Source of the DNA: Cellulomonas xylanilytica
GTDB lineage: Bacteria; Actinomycetota; Actinomycetes; Actinomycetales; Cellulomonadaceae
DNA length: 64,000 bases
Reading direction: 5' to 3'
NCBI RefSeq assembly: GCF_007989805.1
Contig: NZ_BJUB01000003.1
Span: forward strand, 186,001 to 250,000
A program made the translations under genes and the position numbers. The notes below the pieces were generated by a model, which searched no databases, was not told the DNA's origin, and saw nothing but the letters and a program-made list of their open reading frames with translations. Of this stretch, positions 40,835-49,988 are shown piece by piece (the first letter of the stretch is position 1; each line of letters starts with the position of its first letter).

Positions 40835-42601
40835 CTACCGGTTTCCGACCCCGGCCAGGTACGCCGCCACCCACGCCAGCGCCGAGTTCCAGTTGATCGT
40901 CATCTCGTTGACGCCGTACGCACCGATGTCGTCGACGAAGCAGCACTGCGCCGGGCTGCCCGCGAGCGCGGCCGAGACGGGGTCCGGGCAGTCGGAGTTC
41001 GGGCCGCCCGAGAGGGTGCCGCGTGGTGGGTGCGGGAGGCTCGGGTCGAGCTGGTGGGCGTACCAGCGGCTGTGCTGGTTGCGGACGTCGCGCGTGCCGT
41101 AGCCGGTGACGTAGGAGACGCCGAGGGCGTTGCGGCCGAAGAGGTAGTCGACGCCGCCGAGCACGGCGTCCCGGTAGGACGCGTCGCCGGTGATCTCGTG
41201 CGCCGCGGCGAGCACCGCGACGTTGTTCAGGAGCAGGCCGTTGGACCCCCAGTCGTACCGGCCGGTCGACGGGACGTACGGGTGACCGAAGGGCTGGGTG
41301 GCCTGCTGGGCGACCAGCGCGTCGGCGGCCTGGACCACGGAGGCGCGGACGGCGTCGCGCTCCGGCAACGCGCTCGCGACCGTCGCGAGCTGGAGGCGCG
41401 ACCACGCCGCGACGTGGTTCCAGTCGAAGCCCTCGGGCCGGAACGCGGGGGTGTCACCGGTGACGTGGTAGCGGTTGGCCCGCAGGTCCGCGGCGAACCG
41501 CTCGTCGCCCGTGGTCAGGTACAGCTCGGTGGCCGCCCACAGGCGGTCGTCGTCGACGTCGGTGTCGTCGTACGGGCCGCTGCCCGCGTTCGCGAGCGTG
41601 TTGGTGTCGGGGGCGAGCAGCACGGGGTACTCGTGGGCCGCGTCGTAGGCGTCGAGCGCGACGGTCCGCAGCAGCGCCGCGTACTGGTCGTCGTGCTCGG
41701 TGAACAGCCGGGCGCCGTGCGCCGCGACGGCCGCGAGGTTCAGCGTCGCCGCGGTCGACGGCCGGTGCAGGAACCGGGGCTGCGGGTCGTCGGCGGGCAG
41801 CATCGGCAGCGGCACCCACCGCTCGTCGGACACCTTGTGATGCGCGAGGCCCGCGTACCGCTCCCCGGCCGGGACGCGCATCCGGAGCATCCAGTCGAGC
41901 TCCCAGCGCACCTCGTCCAGGACGTCCGGCACACCGTTGCCCCGCTCCGGCACCCGCAGCGAGCCGTCGCCGAGCGCGTCGGCGGTGCCGGCCCGCACGG
42001 CCCGCTCGTACAGGCCGAGCAGCTGCGCGACGGCGATGCCGCCGTTGACCACGTACTTGCCCTGGTCGCCCGCGTCGTACCAGCCACCCGTCACGTCGAG
42101 CGCGTAGCCACCGGTCCAGCCCTCGTAGAGGTCGACCCCGTCGGCCGTCGTCGCGTGGCCCGCCGGCAGGCACGGGACCGCGCCGTCGCCACCGTTGGGG
42201 GCCACGTCCACGTGACCGGCCGCGCGACCGTAGCCGGGGCCGAGCAGCGCCTCGTCGATGGCGACGCCGCTGCGCTGGCCGTAGAACACGACGAGGGAGT
42301 CGGTGCGCAGGTCGTCGTAGAGGGCCGGCCCGACGGCGAACGGGTCGGACGTCGCACCGTCGGCCTCCAGCACGAACCCGACGCCCTCCACCCGTACGTC
42401 GTCGAACGCGACGACGTGGACGTCCAGCCCGGCGGACGGGTCGTGACCTCGGGGCTGCGACTCGCCCTCGGCGACGACCACCGCGTCCCGCAGCAGCCGC
42501 CACCGCACGGGCGCGGTCGCCCCGGTGACGAGCGTGGCCGCCTTGGGGCCGTCGGTCAGGTACCCGACCTGGTTCACGCGGACGCGCGGTACGGCGGACA
42601 T
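40835..42601 (-). CDS. Glycoside hydrolase family 9 protein, no signal peptide
   Basis: A 588-residue enzyme. An Ig-like CelD_N domain (about 5-90, RVRVNQVGYLTDGPKAATLV) precedes the GH9 (alpha/alpha)6 barrel. The catalytic base region is GGWYDAGD (D176, D179) and the catalytic acid is E566 in VNEMTINWN. Other GH9 blocks are VPDVLDEVRWELDWML and NPHP-like GTLSGGPNSD. No signal peptide or carbohydrate-binding module is seen, so it should act in the cytoplasm, perhaps on imported cello-oligosaccharides or another beta-glycan. ATG 42601 overlaps the stop of the adenylate-forming gene (TGATG) with GGAGGAG upstream. Confidence 0.92.
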   Translation of the reverse strand: MSAVPRVRVNQVGYLTDGPKAATLVTGATAPVRWRLLRDAVVVAEGESQPRGHDPSAGLDVHVVAFDDVRVEGVGFVLEADGATSDPFAVGPALYDDLRTDSLVVFYGQRSGVAIDEALLGPGYGRAAGHVDVAPNGGDGAVPCLPAGHATTADGVDLYEGWTGGYALDVTGGWYDAGDQGKYVVNGGIAVAQLLGLYERAVRAGTADALGDGSLRVPERGNGVPDVLDEVRWELDWMLRMRVPAGERYAGLAHHKVSDERWVPLPMLPADDPQPRFLHRPSTAATLNLAAVAAHGARLFTEHDDQYAALLRTVALDAYDAAHEYPVLLAPDTNTLANAGSGPYDDTDVDDDRLWAATELYLTTGDERFAADLRANRYHVTGDTPAFRPEGFDWNHVAAWSRLQLATVASALPERDAVRASVVQAADALVAQQATQPFGHPYVPSTGRYDWGSNGLLLNNVAVLAAAHEITGDASYRDAVLGGVDYLFGRNALGVSYVTGYGTRDVRNQHSRWYAHQLDPSLPHPPRGTLSGGPNSDCPDPVSAALAGSPAQCCFVDDIGAYGVNEMTINWNSALAWVAAYLAGVGNR

Positions 42602-44061
42602 CAGCTCTCCTCCTGGAGGTCGCAGCGGAAGCGGCGGGGCTTGCCCGGGCCGAGCGCCGCGGGGTCGGTGACGACGTCGACGTGCACGGGACGGTCGAGC
42701 CAGCGACCGATGGCGGCGGCGGCCTCGCCCGCCATGGATATGGGGTCGACCGCCGCGCCCGTGAGTGGCAGCGCGGTCAGCCGGACCGTGCCGTCGGCGG
42801 CCTGGACCAGCTCCCACCCGGCCAGACCGTAGGCCTGGAGCAGCTGGGTCGCGTCGATCGACGAGTGCCACGACCCGTCGGCCGCGCCGAACCGCACGGG
42901 CGCCCGGCCCTGCAGCCCGACGAGCACCGTCCCGCGGTGGTCGCGGACCAGTGCGGCGGTGTCCCCGGTGCGGTAGCGCAGCAGCGGCAGGTACGGGTTC
43001 TCGTCGACCGTGACGACGACCTCGCCGCGTCCGCCGTCCGGCACGGGACGGCCGTCCTCGTCGAGGATCTCGACCCAGACCCGGCGCGGCACGACGACGT
43101 GCCCGTCGCCGTCGGACGACGCGGCCACCGGTCCGGTCTCGCGCAGCCCGTACAGGTCGATGACGGGACAGCCCCAGGTGGCGCACACGGCGTCGCGGAC
43201 CGCCGGCGGGAGGTCGGTCGCGCCGTTGACCACGGCGACGGGGTGCAGGTCCAGGCCGCCGCGTGCGAGGTCGAGCAGCCGCAGGAGCGGGAGCGTCGAC
43301 GCGCTGAGCACCTGCGGGTCGGCCGCCGCGAGGTAGCGCTCACGGTCACCGTCCGCCCGCCACGCCGACCGGTCGAGGTTGACCCGCGCCATCACCGGGA
43401 CAGGCTCGCCCGCCGCCCGCCCGAACGCCGTCATCGCCGAGACGTACGTGAACGACGCCCGCTGGTCGACCACGTTCGCCAGCCCGAGGCGGTCCGGGTC
43501 GGGCCGCCAGTCGGCACCCGCCGCGGCCACGAGGTGCTGGAGCAGGACGAGGTCAGCGGCCACGGACACCGGGTGCAGCGGCACGTTCAGCGCCGCTCCG
43601 GTGTGACCCGAGCTGCTGCCCTCCAGCACCCGGTCCAGCGGCACGTCCAGCGGCACGTGCTCGGCCACGTCGGCCAGGTCCGCGCGGCTCGTCGTCGGCA
43701 GGTCACGCAGCGGGGTGGTCGGGCTGCTGCGCCCCTCCCGCGCCGCCCGGCGCCAGCGCGGCACCGTCGTGTGGGCGCGGGCGACCAGCTCGGCGACCCA
43801 CGTCGGTTCACCGGGAGCCTGCGCCCACCGGGTGCGGGTCTGCTCGAGCGTGGCGAGGTCGGCGGCGTCCAGGCGGTCCCCCGTCGCGTGCACCCAGACC
43901 GGCGCGTCGGGACGTCCGCGCCACGCTTCGACCCGCGCGAGCCCGTCGGCGTCGAGCGTCGGCCAGCGCTCCGCGTCCGTGAGCGCGACCGAGCCCATCG
44001 CCGCGTACTCGCCGAGCGCGGGGTCGGGGACCTCCGGGCCTGTCCCGTCAGTAGTTCGCAT
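42601..44061 (-). CDS. Adenylate-forming (ANL superfamily, PaaK/CapK-like) enzyme
   Basis: A 486-residue protein. The P-loop-like motif SSSGHTGAALN, the YGLRETG (YGxTE) motif and the RYRTGDTA hinge segment are all present, as in phenylacetate-CoA ligase and related proteins; GPGKPRRFR near the end matches the C-terminal lysine region. It should activate a carboxylate as an adenylate, but the acid and the acceptor are unknown. The gene overlaps its upstream neighbour by 14 bases and the GH9 gene by one. No carrier-protein gene is in the operon. Confidence 0.78.
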   Translation of the reverse strand: MRTTDGTGPEVPDPALGEYAAMGSVALTDAERWPTLDADGLARVEAWRGRPDAPVWVHATGDRLDAADLATLEQTRTRWAQAPGEPTWVAELVARAHTTVPRWRRAAREGRSSPTTPLRDLPTTSRADLADVAEHVPLDVPLDRVLEGSSSGHTGAALNVPLHPVSVAADLVLLQHLVAAAGADWRPDPDRLGLANVVDQRASFTYVSAMTAFGRAAGEPVPVMARVNLDRSAWRADGDRERYLAAADPQVLSASTLPLLRLLDLARGGLDLHPVAVVNGATDLPPAVRDAVCATWGCPVIDLYGLRETGPVAASSDGDGHVVVPRRVWVEILDEDGRPVPDGGRGEVVVTVDENPYLPLLRYRTGDTAALVRDHRGTVLVGLQGRAPVRFGAADGSWHSSIDATQLLQAYGLAGWELVQAADGTVRLTALPLTGAAVDPISMAGEAAAAIGRWLDRPVHVDVVTDPAALGPGKPRRFRCDLQEES

Positions 44062-44677
44062 ACTGCGCCGCCGCCTCCTTCGCCCGCTGCTCGGCGAGCG
44101 CCCGGGCGAGCTCCTCCGCACGCGCGACCTCACCCGCCATCGACTGCGCGACCTTGCGCTGGTACGCCGAGCTCACCGCGAGCCAGCGGTCGTCGGCCGT
44201 CTCGGCTCGCTCGCCCGCGGGCAGCACGCCGCCGAGCCGGCACACCGCACGGGCCAGCTCCTCCCGTGCGTCGTCGTCCTGCACCCACGCACGGTCCGGG
44301 CGCTGCCCGGCCAGGACGGCCTGCACGCCCTCGACGACCCGCAGGAACCAGCCGGCCGGCCCGCCGAGGCCCGCGGCGGCCGCACGGACCCCGGGGGCGC
44401 CCTGCACCGCCGGGTCGAGGACCACCCAGCACACGAGCCCGACGAGCGCCCGGTGCGCCGGGTCCGTCAGGTCCGCGTCGAGCGCGCGCAGCACCTTCCG
44501 GTCCAGGACCGAGCCGTCGAGCGACACCGCGACGTCCGCGACCAGCGCCGACACGCTCACGGACGGCTCGAAGAGGTCCGGCGGGGCGAGCGTCAGGCGG
44601 TGCACGAGGGCGGCGAGCGCCGGCCCGTCGGGCTGTCCGGCGCGCGCCCGCTCCAGGTCATCGGGTCGACGGTCCAC
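44048..44677 (-). CDS. Unknown helical protein in the MoxR/vWA operon
   Basis: A 209-residue protein that I do not recognise. It is rich in Ala, Arg, Asp and Val, has no membrane segment or signal, and looks all-alpha. The C-terminal 45 residues (QRKVAQSMAGEVARAEELAR onward) form a likely coiled coil. GTG 44677 has GGAGG 5 bases upstream and overlaps the end of the vWA gene by 20 bases; the stop overlaps the next gene by 14. The tight overlaps suggest it works with the AAA/vWA proteins. Confidence 0.8.
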   Translation of the reverse strand: MDRRPDDLERARAGQPDGPALAALVHRLTLAPPDLFEPSVSVSALVADVAVSLDGSVLDRKVLRALDADLTDPAHRALVGLVCWVVLDPAVQGAPGVRAAAAGLGGPAGWFLRVVEGVQAVLAGQRPDRAWVQDDDAREELARAVCRLGGVLPAGERAETADDRWLAVSSAYQRKVAQSMAGEVARAEELARALAEQRAKEAAAQYANY

Positions 44678-46379
44678 GGTCACCTCCCCAGGTGCTCGCC
44701 GCCATGCGGCGCACGAACGTCAGCAGGTCGTCCTCGGTCACCACGGCGTGCACGGCGTAGCCGTCGGCCCGCTCCTCGAAGCGCGCCGCCCAGTCTGCGG
44801 GCACCTGGAGCACCAGCGTGCCGCCGCCGTCGGCCGCGCGCAGGGCCTCCCCGGCCGTCGGGTCGGCGGTGGTGCCCCGCGGCCGGAACATCGTCTCGAC
44901 GCCGTCGTCCGAGATGACGGCGATGTGCGCCGGACCGCGTCGTGCGTTTCTTGCGCCTGCGGCGGGGCTGCCCAGGTGGGTCCGGCGGAGCAGGTCGAGC
45001 GGGAACGCCGTGGAGCCGCCGAAGTACGCGACCACGGCCCGCAGGACCTCGTCCGCGTCGCGCGTGAACCCGTCCGTCGCGGCCACCTGCCCCGGGCCGC
45101 TCCACGTCGTGGCCTGCACCCGCGCACCGGCGCGCAGCGCCGACAGGGCGAGGATCGCCCCCGCCAGCGCGATGGGCGCGCGCGTCCGCGTGGGGTCCGG
45201 CATCGACCCCGACGAGTCCAGGTACAGGTCGAGGTCGACCGGGTGGACCTCGACGGACTCCTCCGGGTCGTCCAGGTACGACCGCCGCACCGTCGTCATC
45301 CCCGGCACGACGACGGGCGACGCGGTCACGGTGCCCGTCCAGTCGACCGTCGACAGGTCGTCGCCCACCTCCCACGGCTCGAGCCCCGCGAGCAGCTCGC
45401 CCGCGCGTCGCGGCTGCGGCCGGCTCGGGAACGGCACGAGGTGGCGTGCCGCGTGCTCCCGGTACCAGGAGACGGCCACCTCCTCCGCGGTCGTCGTCGA
45501 GCCCAGCGCCTGCAGCACCGCGTGCAGCGCGCCGGGAGTCAGCGCGTTCCCGCCCGTCGCCCCCGCGGTCACCGGCTCCGTCTCCGGGGTCGCCGTCTCG
45601 ACGACCCCCACGACCCGGGGGTCCCTCGACGGGTGCAGCGCGGGGGCGCCCAGCGTCGGGTCCGTGGCCACGCCGAACGGCACCGACCCGTCGCCACCCG
45701 TCTGGCCACCGCACGCGACGCCGGCGCCCGGCTGCTGCGCCCGCAGCTGCTCGACCGGGATGGTGGACCGCACGAGCAGCGCGAAGCCGGCCGCGCCGCC
45801 GACGGGGTCGCGGGCGTAGGCGCGCACGAGCCGCGCGCAGAGCAGCGCCTGGTCGTCGGGGGTGACGTTCTTCCCGACGAGGGTGCCGCGCGTCAGACCC
45901 CAGAGGATCTCGTTCGTGCGCAGCACCAGGAGCATGAGGGAGTCCCCGGGGTCGGGCGCTCCGACCGCCGCCGACAGCGCCGCACGGTCCACCCCGAGCT
46001 GCCGCTGCAGCCGGTCGTTGATCAGCAGGTCGCACCAGAGGTTGGCGACCAGCCCGACCAGGTGGTCGAGGTCGACGAGCCCGACCCGGACGCGCGCGGC
46101 GATGCGCACGTGCGTGGCCCGGTCGACCGGCGCGAGCAGGTGGTGACCGATCTCGTGCGCGAGGACCGCGAGCGCGTGGTCCTCGACGTGCCGCTCCCGC
46201 ACCACGGTCAGGTCGACGTGGACCTCGACGTCGTCGAGCGAGTACCACGCCCAGGACGGCATGCCGCAGGGGTCGGTGTGCAGCACGGGTGCGTGCAGCC
46301 GGGACGTGCGGCCCCAGGTCGCCAGCGCGGCGGCCCAGGTGGCGCGCCAGCGCTCCGCCAGCTCCTCGAGGGGCGTCAT
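44658..46379 (-). CDS. Putative metallopeptidase with vWA domain (DUF2201-like)
   Basis: A 573-residue protein. The N-terminal half has a zinc-protease-type HExxH motif, H75-EIG-H79 in AVLAHEIGHHLLAP, after a region of beta-like strands. The C-terminal half is a von Willebrand A domain with a complete MIDAS motif D388-x-S390-x-S392 (LYLDSSGSM) and later VISDDGVE. This two-part layout matches the DUF2201 type, in which a putative metallopeptidase is joined to a VWA-like domain and encoded beside a MoxR ATPase. No signal peptide. ATG 46379 overlaps the preceding stop (ATGA). Substrate unknown. Confidence 0.85.
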   Translation of the reverse strand: MTPLEELAERWRATWAAALATWGRTSRLHAPVLHTDPCGMPSWAWYSLDDVEVHVDLTVVRERHVEDHALAVLAHEIGHHLLAPVDRATHVRIAARVRVGLVDLDHLVGLVANLWCDLLINDRLQRQLGVDRAALSAAVGAPDPGDSLMLLVLRTNEILWGLTRGTLVGKNVTPDDQALLCARLVRAYARDPVGGAAGFALLVRSTIPVEQLRAQQPGAGVACGGQTGGDGSVPFGVATDPTLGAPALHPSRDPRVVGVVETATPETEPVTAGATGGNALTPGALHAVLQALGSTTTAEEVAVSWYREHAARHLVPFPSRPQPRRAGELLAGLEPWEVGDDLSTVDWTGTVTASPVVVPGMTTVRRSYLDDPEESVEVHPVDLDLYLDSSGSMPDPTRTRAPIALAGAILALSALRAGARVQATTWSGPGQVAATDGFTRDADEVLRAVVAYFGGSTAFPLDLLRRTHLGSPAAGARNARRGPAHIAVISDDGVETMFRPRGTTADPTAGEALRAADGGGTLVLQVPADWAARFEERADGYAVHAVVTEDDLLTFVRRMAASTWGGDRGPSTR

Positions 46380-47332
46380 GACGCGACCCGGACCACGTCG
46401 ACCCAGTACGAGTGGCGGCGGCTCACCACGACGACCCGCGGGTCGCCCCCGGCGGCGGCCCACCCCGTGACCTCGTCGTCCCACGGCACGGCGAGGCGCG
46501 GCACGGCGGCGGCCCGCTCCTCGACGTCGGGCTCGTCGAGCCGGACGACGGCACCGCCGTGGACGTCGGCCAGCACGGCCCAGCACTCGCCGTCGGCCCG
46601 GACGCGGCACCCCAGGCCGGCGTCGGTCGCGCCCGCCGAGACCTGTGGCACGGCGAGCCAGGGACCGCCGAGACCGCGGAAGCCGCCGACGCGCCGCAGC
46701 ACCCCCGCGGCCTGCTCACGCCCCGGCCACCACCACGGGTCGGCCGTGTGCGCGTCGAGCACCGGTCCCGGGTCGGTGCCCGGGGCAAGGCCGAGCGCGG
46801 CGACGGCCAGCGGTGCGGGGAGCCGCGCGGCGGCGGCGAGGGCGGCCGCCCGGTAGCGGACCGCGCCCGCCCGCCACGTGGCGACGAGCACGGTCGCGCG
46901 CAGGTGGTCGACGTCGTCCGTGGGCGGTGCCGCGGCGAGCAGGTCGGCCACGACGGCGGTGTCGGCGCTGCGCTCGACGGTGCGCGCGGACGCCACCAGG
47001 AGCGGCACGACCACGTCGGGCCGCGCCCGCACGAGAGCCGCCAGGCGCGGCACGAGCTCGAGCACCGTCGCGCGCTCCACCGTGCCAGCCCGCCAGCGGC
47101 CCCGCGCGGCGAGGTCGGTCGCCGCGCCCAGCAGCGCCCGGCCGAGCCGCGGGTCGAGGTCGTCACCGTCGGCGAGCCGGTCGGCGGCGCCCGCGACGTC
47201 GAGGACGGCCGCACGCACGAGCTCGGGGTCTCCGCCTCGGGTGGCGGCCGCGCGCAGCACGTCGTCGACGAACGCGCGGTCGTCCACCACGAAGCGGCCG
47301 AACGGCGTCTCGCGGCCGAGCGGCTCCGTCAC
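46376..47332 (-). CDS. Unknown protein in the MoxR/vWA operon
   Basis: A 318-residue protein of no family I know. Residues 1-190 are Ala/Leu/Val/Arg-rich and look like a stack of helices (HEAT-like character, by eye only). The last ~110 residues contain WLAVPQVSAGATDAG, ECWAVLADVHGGAVVRLD and a Trp-rich beta-like end. No membrane segments. GTG 47332 overlaps the AAA+ stop (GTGA) with GGAG upstream; a GTG at 47353 is less likely. Confidence 0.82.
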   Translation of the reverse strand: MTEPLGRETPFGRFVVDDRAFVDDVLRAAATRGGDPELVRAAVLDVAGAADRLADGDDLDPRLGRALLGAATDLAARGRWRAGTVERATVLELVPRLAALVRARPDVVVPLLVASARTVERSADTAVVADLLAAAPPTDDVDHLRATVLVATWRAGAVRYRAAALAAAARLPAPLAVAALGLAPGTDPGPVLDAHTADPWWWPGREQAAGVLRRVGGFRGLGGPWLAVPQVSAGATDAGLGCRVRADGECWAVLADVHGGAVVRLDEPDVEERAAAVPRLAVPWDDEVTGWAAAGGDPRVVVVSRRHSYWVDVVRVAS

Positions 47333-48924
47333 GCGCCGCTCCAGCGCAGCCACGCGAGGTAGCCGGAGTACCGCTGGTGGGCGTACTTCAGGGCGAGCGC
47401 GTCCTCGTACAGGCTGCCGTGCAGCTTGGTGGTGTCCTGCCAGCCCGACAGGATCCCCTCGATGCGCGCCAGGCGACGGCGCACCTCCGCCTCCGTCAGC
47501 CCGTCGAGCCCGGCGTGGAGCTCGTCGAGGACCGCGCCGACGGGGTCGTCCGTGTCCAGCCCCTCGGCGTCGTAGAGCATGCAGGCGCTGTCGAACAGGT
47601 CGCGCAGCCAGGAGACGCGGTCGATCCGCATCGCCTCGCGGGCCGGGTCCTCGAAGGACGGCGACGCGAGGTCGGGCTGCAGCTTGTCGTGCAGGACGAA
47701 CGGCAGGACCGCCCGCAGGTCGTCGAGCCCGACCTCCGGCTGCCCGCGGAAGTACGCCATCGCCTTGGCGTAGAGGACCAGGGACTGCAGCGCCCGCACG
47801 GACAGCCCGTTGAGCGTCTGCGCGCCGATATCGGCCCGCAGGTCACGGCCCGTGTCCTGGGCGAGGACCCGGTGCGGGTCCTCCCCCGCGAGGCGGACGG
47901 TGTCCTTGGTCCGGTACTCCAGCTGCACGGCGCCGCGCTCGGCGAGCTCGAGCTGGGCCGCGAAGTACTCCAGCCGGCGCCGCACGTGCAGCGGCACGGG
48001 CACGGCGACGACCTCGCGGTGCAGCCGGTCGTGCTCGTCCTCGTCGAACACGACCGCCGGCGGGACGTGCTCCTCGGGCCGCAGCCGGCGCTCGGCCCGG
48101 TCCACCAGCTCGCCGACGAAGCGGGAGTTGAACGACAGGGCCTTCACGACGACGTCGATGCGGTCGCGCAGGGCGTCGACCACCTGGAACGTGCCGCCGC
48201 CGGCGTCGTCGTTCGCCGTGAGGTACCAGGCAGCCGCCCCCGTCTCGTAGACCTGGTCGAAGACCTCGACGTAGCCGTCCGCGAGCACCGTCAGCAGCGC
48301 CGACTGGGTGCGGGTCGGGATGCGGTTGTACTCGTCGACGATCTTCACGCGGCGTCCCAGCCACGACCGCCACGCGACGTCGATGTCCGCGAGGCTCTTG
48401 GCGGCCACCAGGTCGCTCGGCAGGGGCGTGCCGAACATGTCCTGCACGGTGAGCTGCGGGTGCCCGTGCTGCATCGCCCGGCGCACCTCGCGCACCGGGT
48501 AGCCCGCGAGGACCCCCATGAGCACGGCGCTGGCCGTCTTGCCGCGGCCCGGCCCGCCGACCAGCAGGCAGCGGCCGCGCACGGCGAACGTCAGCAGCGG
48601 GAGCAGGACGAACGACGAGTACGACTGGTCGGTGGGCAGGTCCACCTCGGCCTTGGAGTCACCGAGCCGGAACCGCGTGCGCGGGCGGTCCGGGTCGTGG
48701 AACTCGACGTCGTAGTGCGGGCTGATGATCCCGTGGTTGACCATCCAGAAGTACGCCTGGCGCAGCTTCTCGTCCAGGGCCGGCCCGGCGGTGCCGGCCG
48801 GCGTCTGCGCGCCCGCGAAGAGCTGGTCGACGTCGAGCTGGAGGGCGGCGCGCGATCCTGGCGTGCCGGCCCGGGTCGGCGCGGCGGAGACCTGCGCGAA
48901 CGTCTCGTCGGGGTGCGTCGTCAC
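47329..48924 (-). CDS. MoxR-like AAA+ ATPase
   Basis: A 531-residue ATPase. Walker A is GGPGRGKT at 123-130, Walker B KIVDEYNRIP at 194-203 (MoxR proteins have VDEINR), and sensor 1 is in WYLTANDD. A ~115-residue N-terminal part with paired Phe/Tyr/Asp motifs precedes the core. MoxR ATPases act with vWA partners to activate or assemble metal-dependent or other complexes. The GTG start overlaps the nadR stop (GTGA), and the helical unknown and the vWA/metallopeptidase follow directly. Confidence 0.9.
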   Translation of the reverse strand: MTTHPDETFAQVSAAPTRAGTPGSRAALQLDVDQLFAGAQTPAGTAGPALDEKLRQAYFWMVNHGIISPHYDVEFHDPDRPRTRFRLGDSKAEVDLPTDQSYSSFVLLPLLTFAVRGRCLLVGGPGRGKTASAVLMGVLAGYPVREVRRAMQHGHPQLTVQDMFGTPLPSDLVAAKSLADIDVAWRSWLGRRVKIVDEYNRIPTRTQSALLTVLADGYVEVFDQVYETGAAAWYLTANDDAGGGTFQVVDALRDRIDVVVKALSFNSRFVGELVDRAERRLRPEEHVPPAVVFDEDEHDRLHREVVAVPVPLHVRRRLEYFAAQLELAERGAVQLEYRTKDTVRLAGEDPHRVLAQDTGRDLRADIGAQTLNGLSVRALQSLVLYAKAMAYFRGQPEVGLDDLRAVLPFVLHDKLQPDLASPSFEDPAREAMRIDRVSWLRDLFDSACMLYDAEGLDTDDPVGAVLDELHAGLDGLTEAEVRRRLARIEGILSGWQDTTKLHGSLYEDALALKYAHQRYSGYLAWLRWSGA

Positions 48925-49988
48925 GCGCCCGAGTGTGGCAGAGCGAGTGCCGCCAGCAGGTCCGGGACCACCTCGTGGCGCTGCTCCATCGGGTCGGCCA
49001 GGGGTCGTGGACGGTCCCGCAGCTGCTCGACGAGGGGCAGCGCCGCCGCGAGCCGCTCGGCGGGTGTCCCCCGCAGCTCGACCCACGGCGCGTCCTGCTC
49101 CGCGAGGACCTCCCGGAACCGCTGCTGCATGTCGTGCCGCAGGTGCTCGCCGTCGCGCAGCCCGTCCTGCACGAACGGGATCTCGTCCCCGGTCAGGAGG
49201 TAGAGGTCGGGGACGCGCTCCGCGGCGAGCGCGCGGACCGACGGGGACGGGTGGCCGACGTAGCGCTCGTGCCAGACCGCGGTCGCCAGCACGTCGGTGT
49301 CGCAGACCAGCAGAGGGACAGGCGTCCGGGTGGCGGCGTCGTCCTCGCGCCGGGCCTGCTCGCGGGCGATGAGGTCGAACTCCGCGGGGTGCCAGGGCGC
49401 GTCGAGACCTCCCGGCCGGACCTGCGACCACTCGCGCCCGAACTCCGCCACCGTCGGCAGCCCCAGGTGCGCGGTGAGCGCCTCGGTGAGCGTCGTCGTG
49501 CCCGTCGACTCGGCACCGATGACGACGACCCGCCGCACGAACCACGCGCGCACGGCGGCGGGCAGCGCCCACCAGTACGCGGCCGGGTCGGCGCGGACGG
49601 CCCGCGCGCTGACCGGCGTCCCGCGCCGCGCCGGGTCGACCTGCACCCAGCGGGCACCGAGGCGGCGGGCGAGCTCCTCGCCGTAGTCGTCGGAGCTGAA
49701 CAGCGTGTCGACGGGAGCGTCCAGCAGGTCCTCGATGATCGCCGTGTGGACCCGCCACGCGGTCTCGCTCGCGTAGTCGACCGGCTCGTCGTCGAGGCCC
49801 GGGACGACGTGCGCGCCGGGCAGCTCGTCGCGCAGCCACCGCGCCCGCTGCTCCGCGGGGATGCTCTCCTGCGAGGCACCGAGCACCAGGACGGTGACCC
49901 GGTCGCACCGGGCGAGCGCGGCCCGGACGAGCGCCAGGTGGCCGGCGTGCGGCGGGTAGAACTTGCCGATGACGAGGCCGTGCCTCAT
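48921..49988 (-). CDS. nadR: NadR: NMN adenylyltransferase / ribosylnicotinamide kinase
   Basis: A 355-residue bifunctional enzyme that turns imported nicotinamide riboside into NMN and NAD. The nucleotidyltransferase domain opens with GKFYPPHAGH (H14, H17). The kinase domain from about residue 165 has the P-loop GAESTGTTT and the DTDVLATAVWHERYVG region. The helix-turn-helix repressor domain of enteric NadR is missing. Its ATG overlaps the pnuC stop (ATGA). Confidence 0.94.
   Translation of the reverse strand: MRHGLVIGKFYPPHAGHLALVRAALARCDRVTVLVLGASQESIPAEQRARWLRDELPGAHVVPGLDDEPVDYASETAWRVHTAIIEDLLDAPVDTLFSSDDYGEELARRLGARWVQVDPARRGTPVSARAVRADPAAYWWALPAAVRAWFVRRVVVIGAESTGTTTLTEALTAHLGLPTVAEFGREWSQVRPGGLDAPWHPAEFDLIAREQARREDDAATRTPVPLLVCDTDVLATAVWHERYVGHPSPSVRALAAERVPDLYLLTGDEIPFVQDGLRDGEHLRHDMQQRFREVLAEQDAPWVELRGTPAERLAAALPLVEQLRDRPRPLADPMEQRHEVVPDLLAALALPHSGA

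Noticed and set aside
48921..49988. NadR as a transcriptional repressor of the operon
   Set aside because: The N-terminal helix-turn-helix of enteric NadR is absent, so only the two enzymatic roles are supported.
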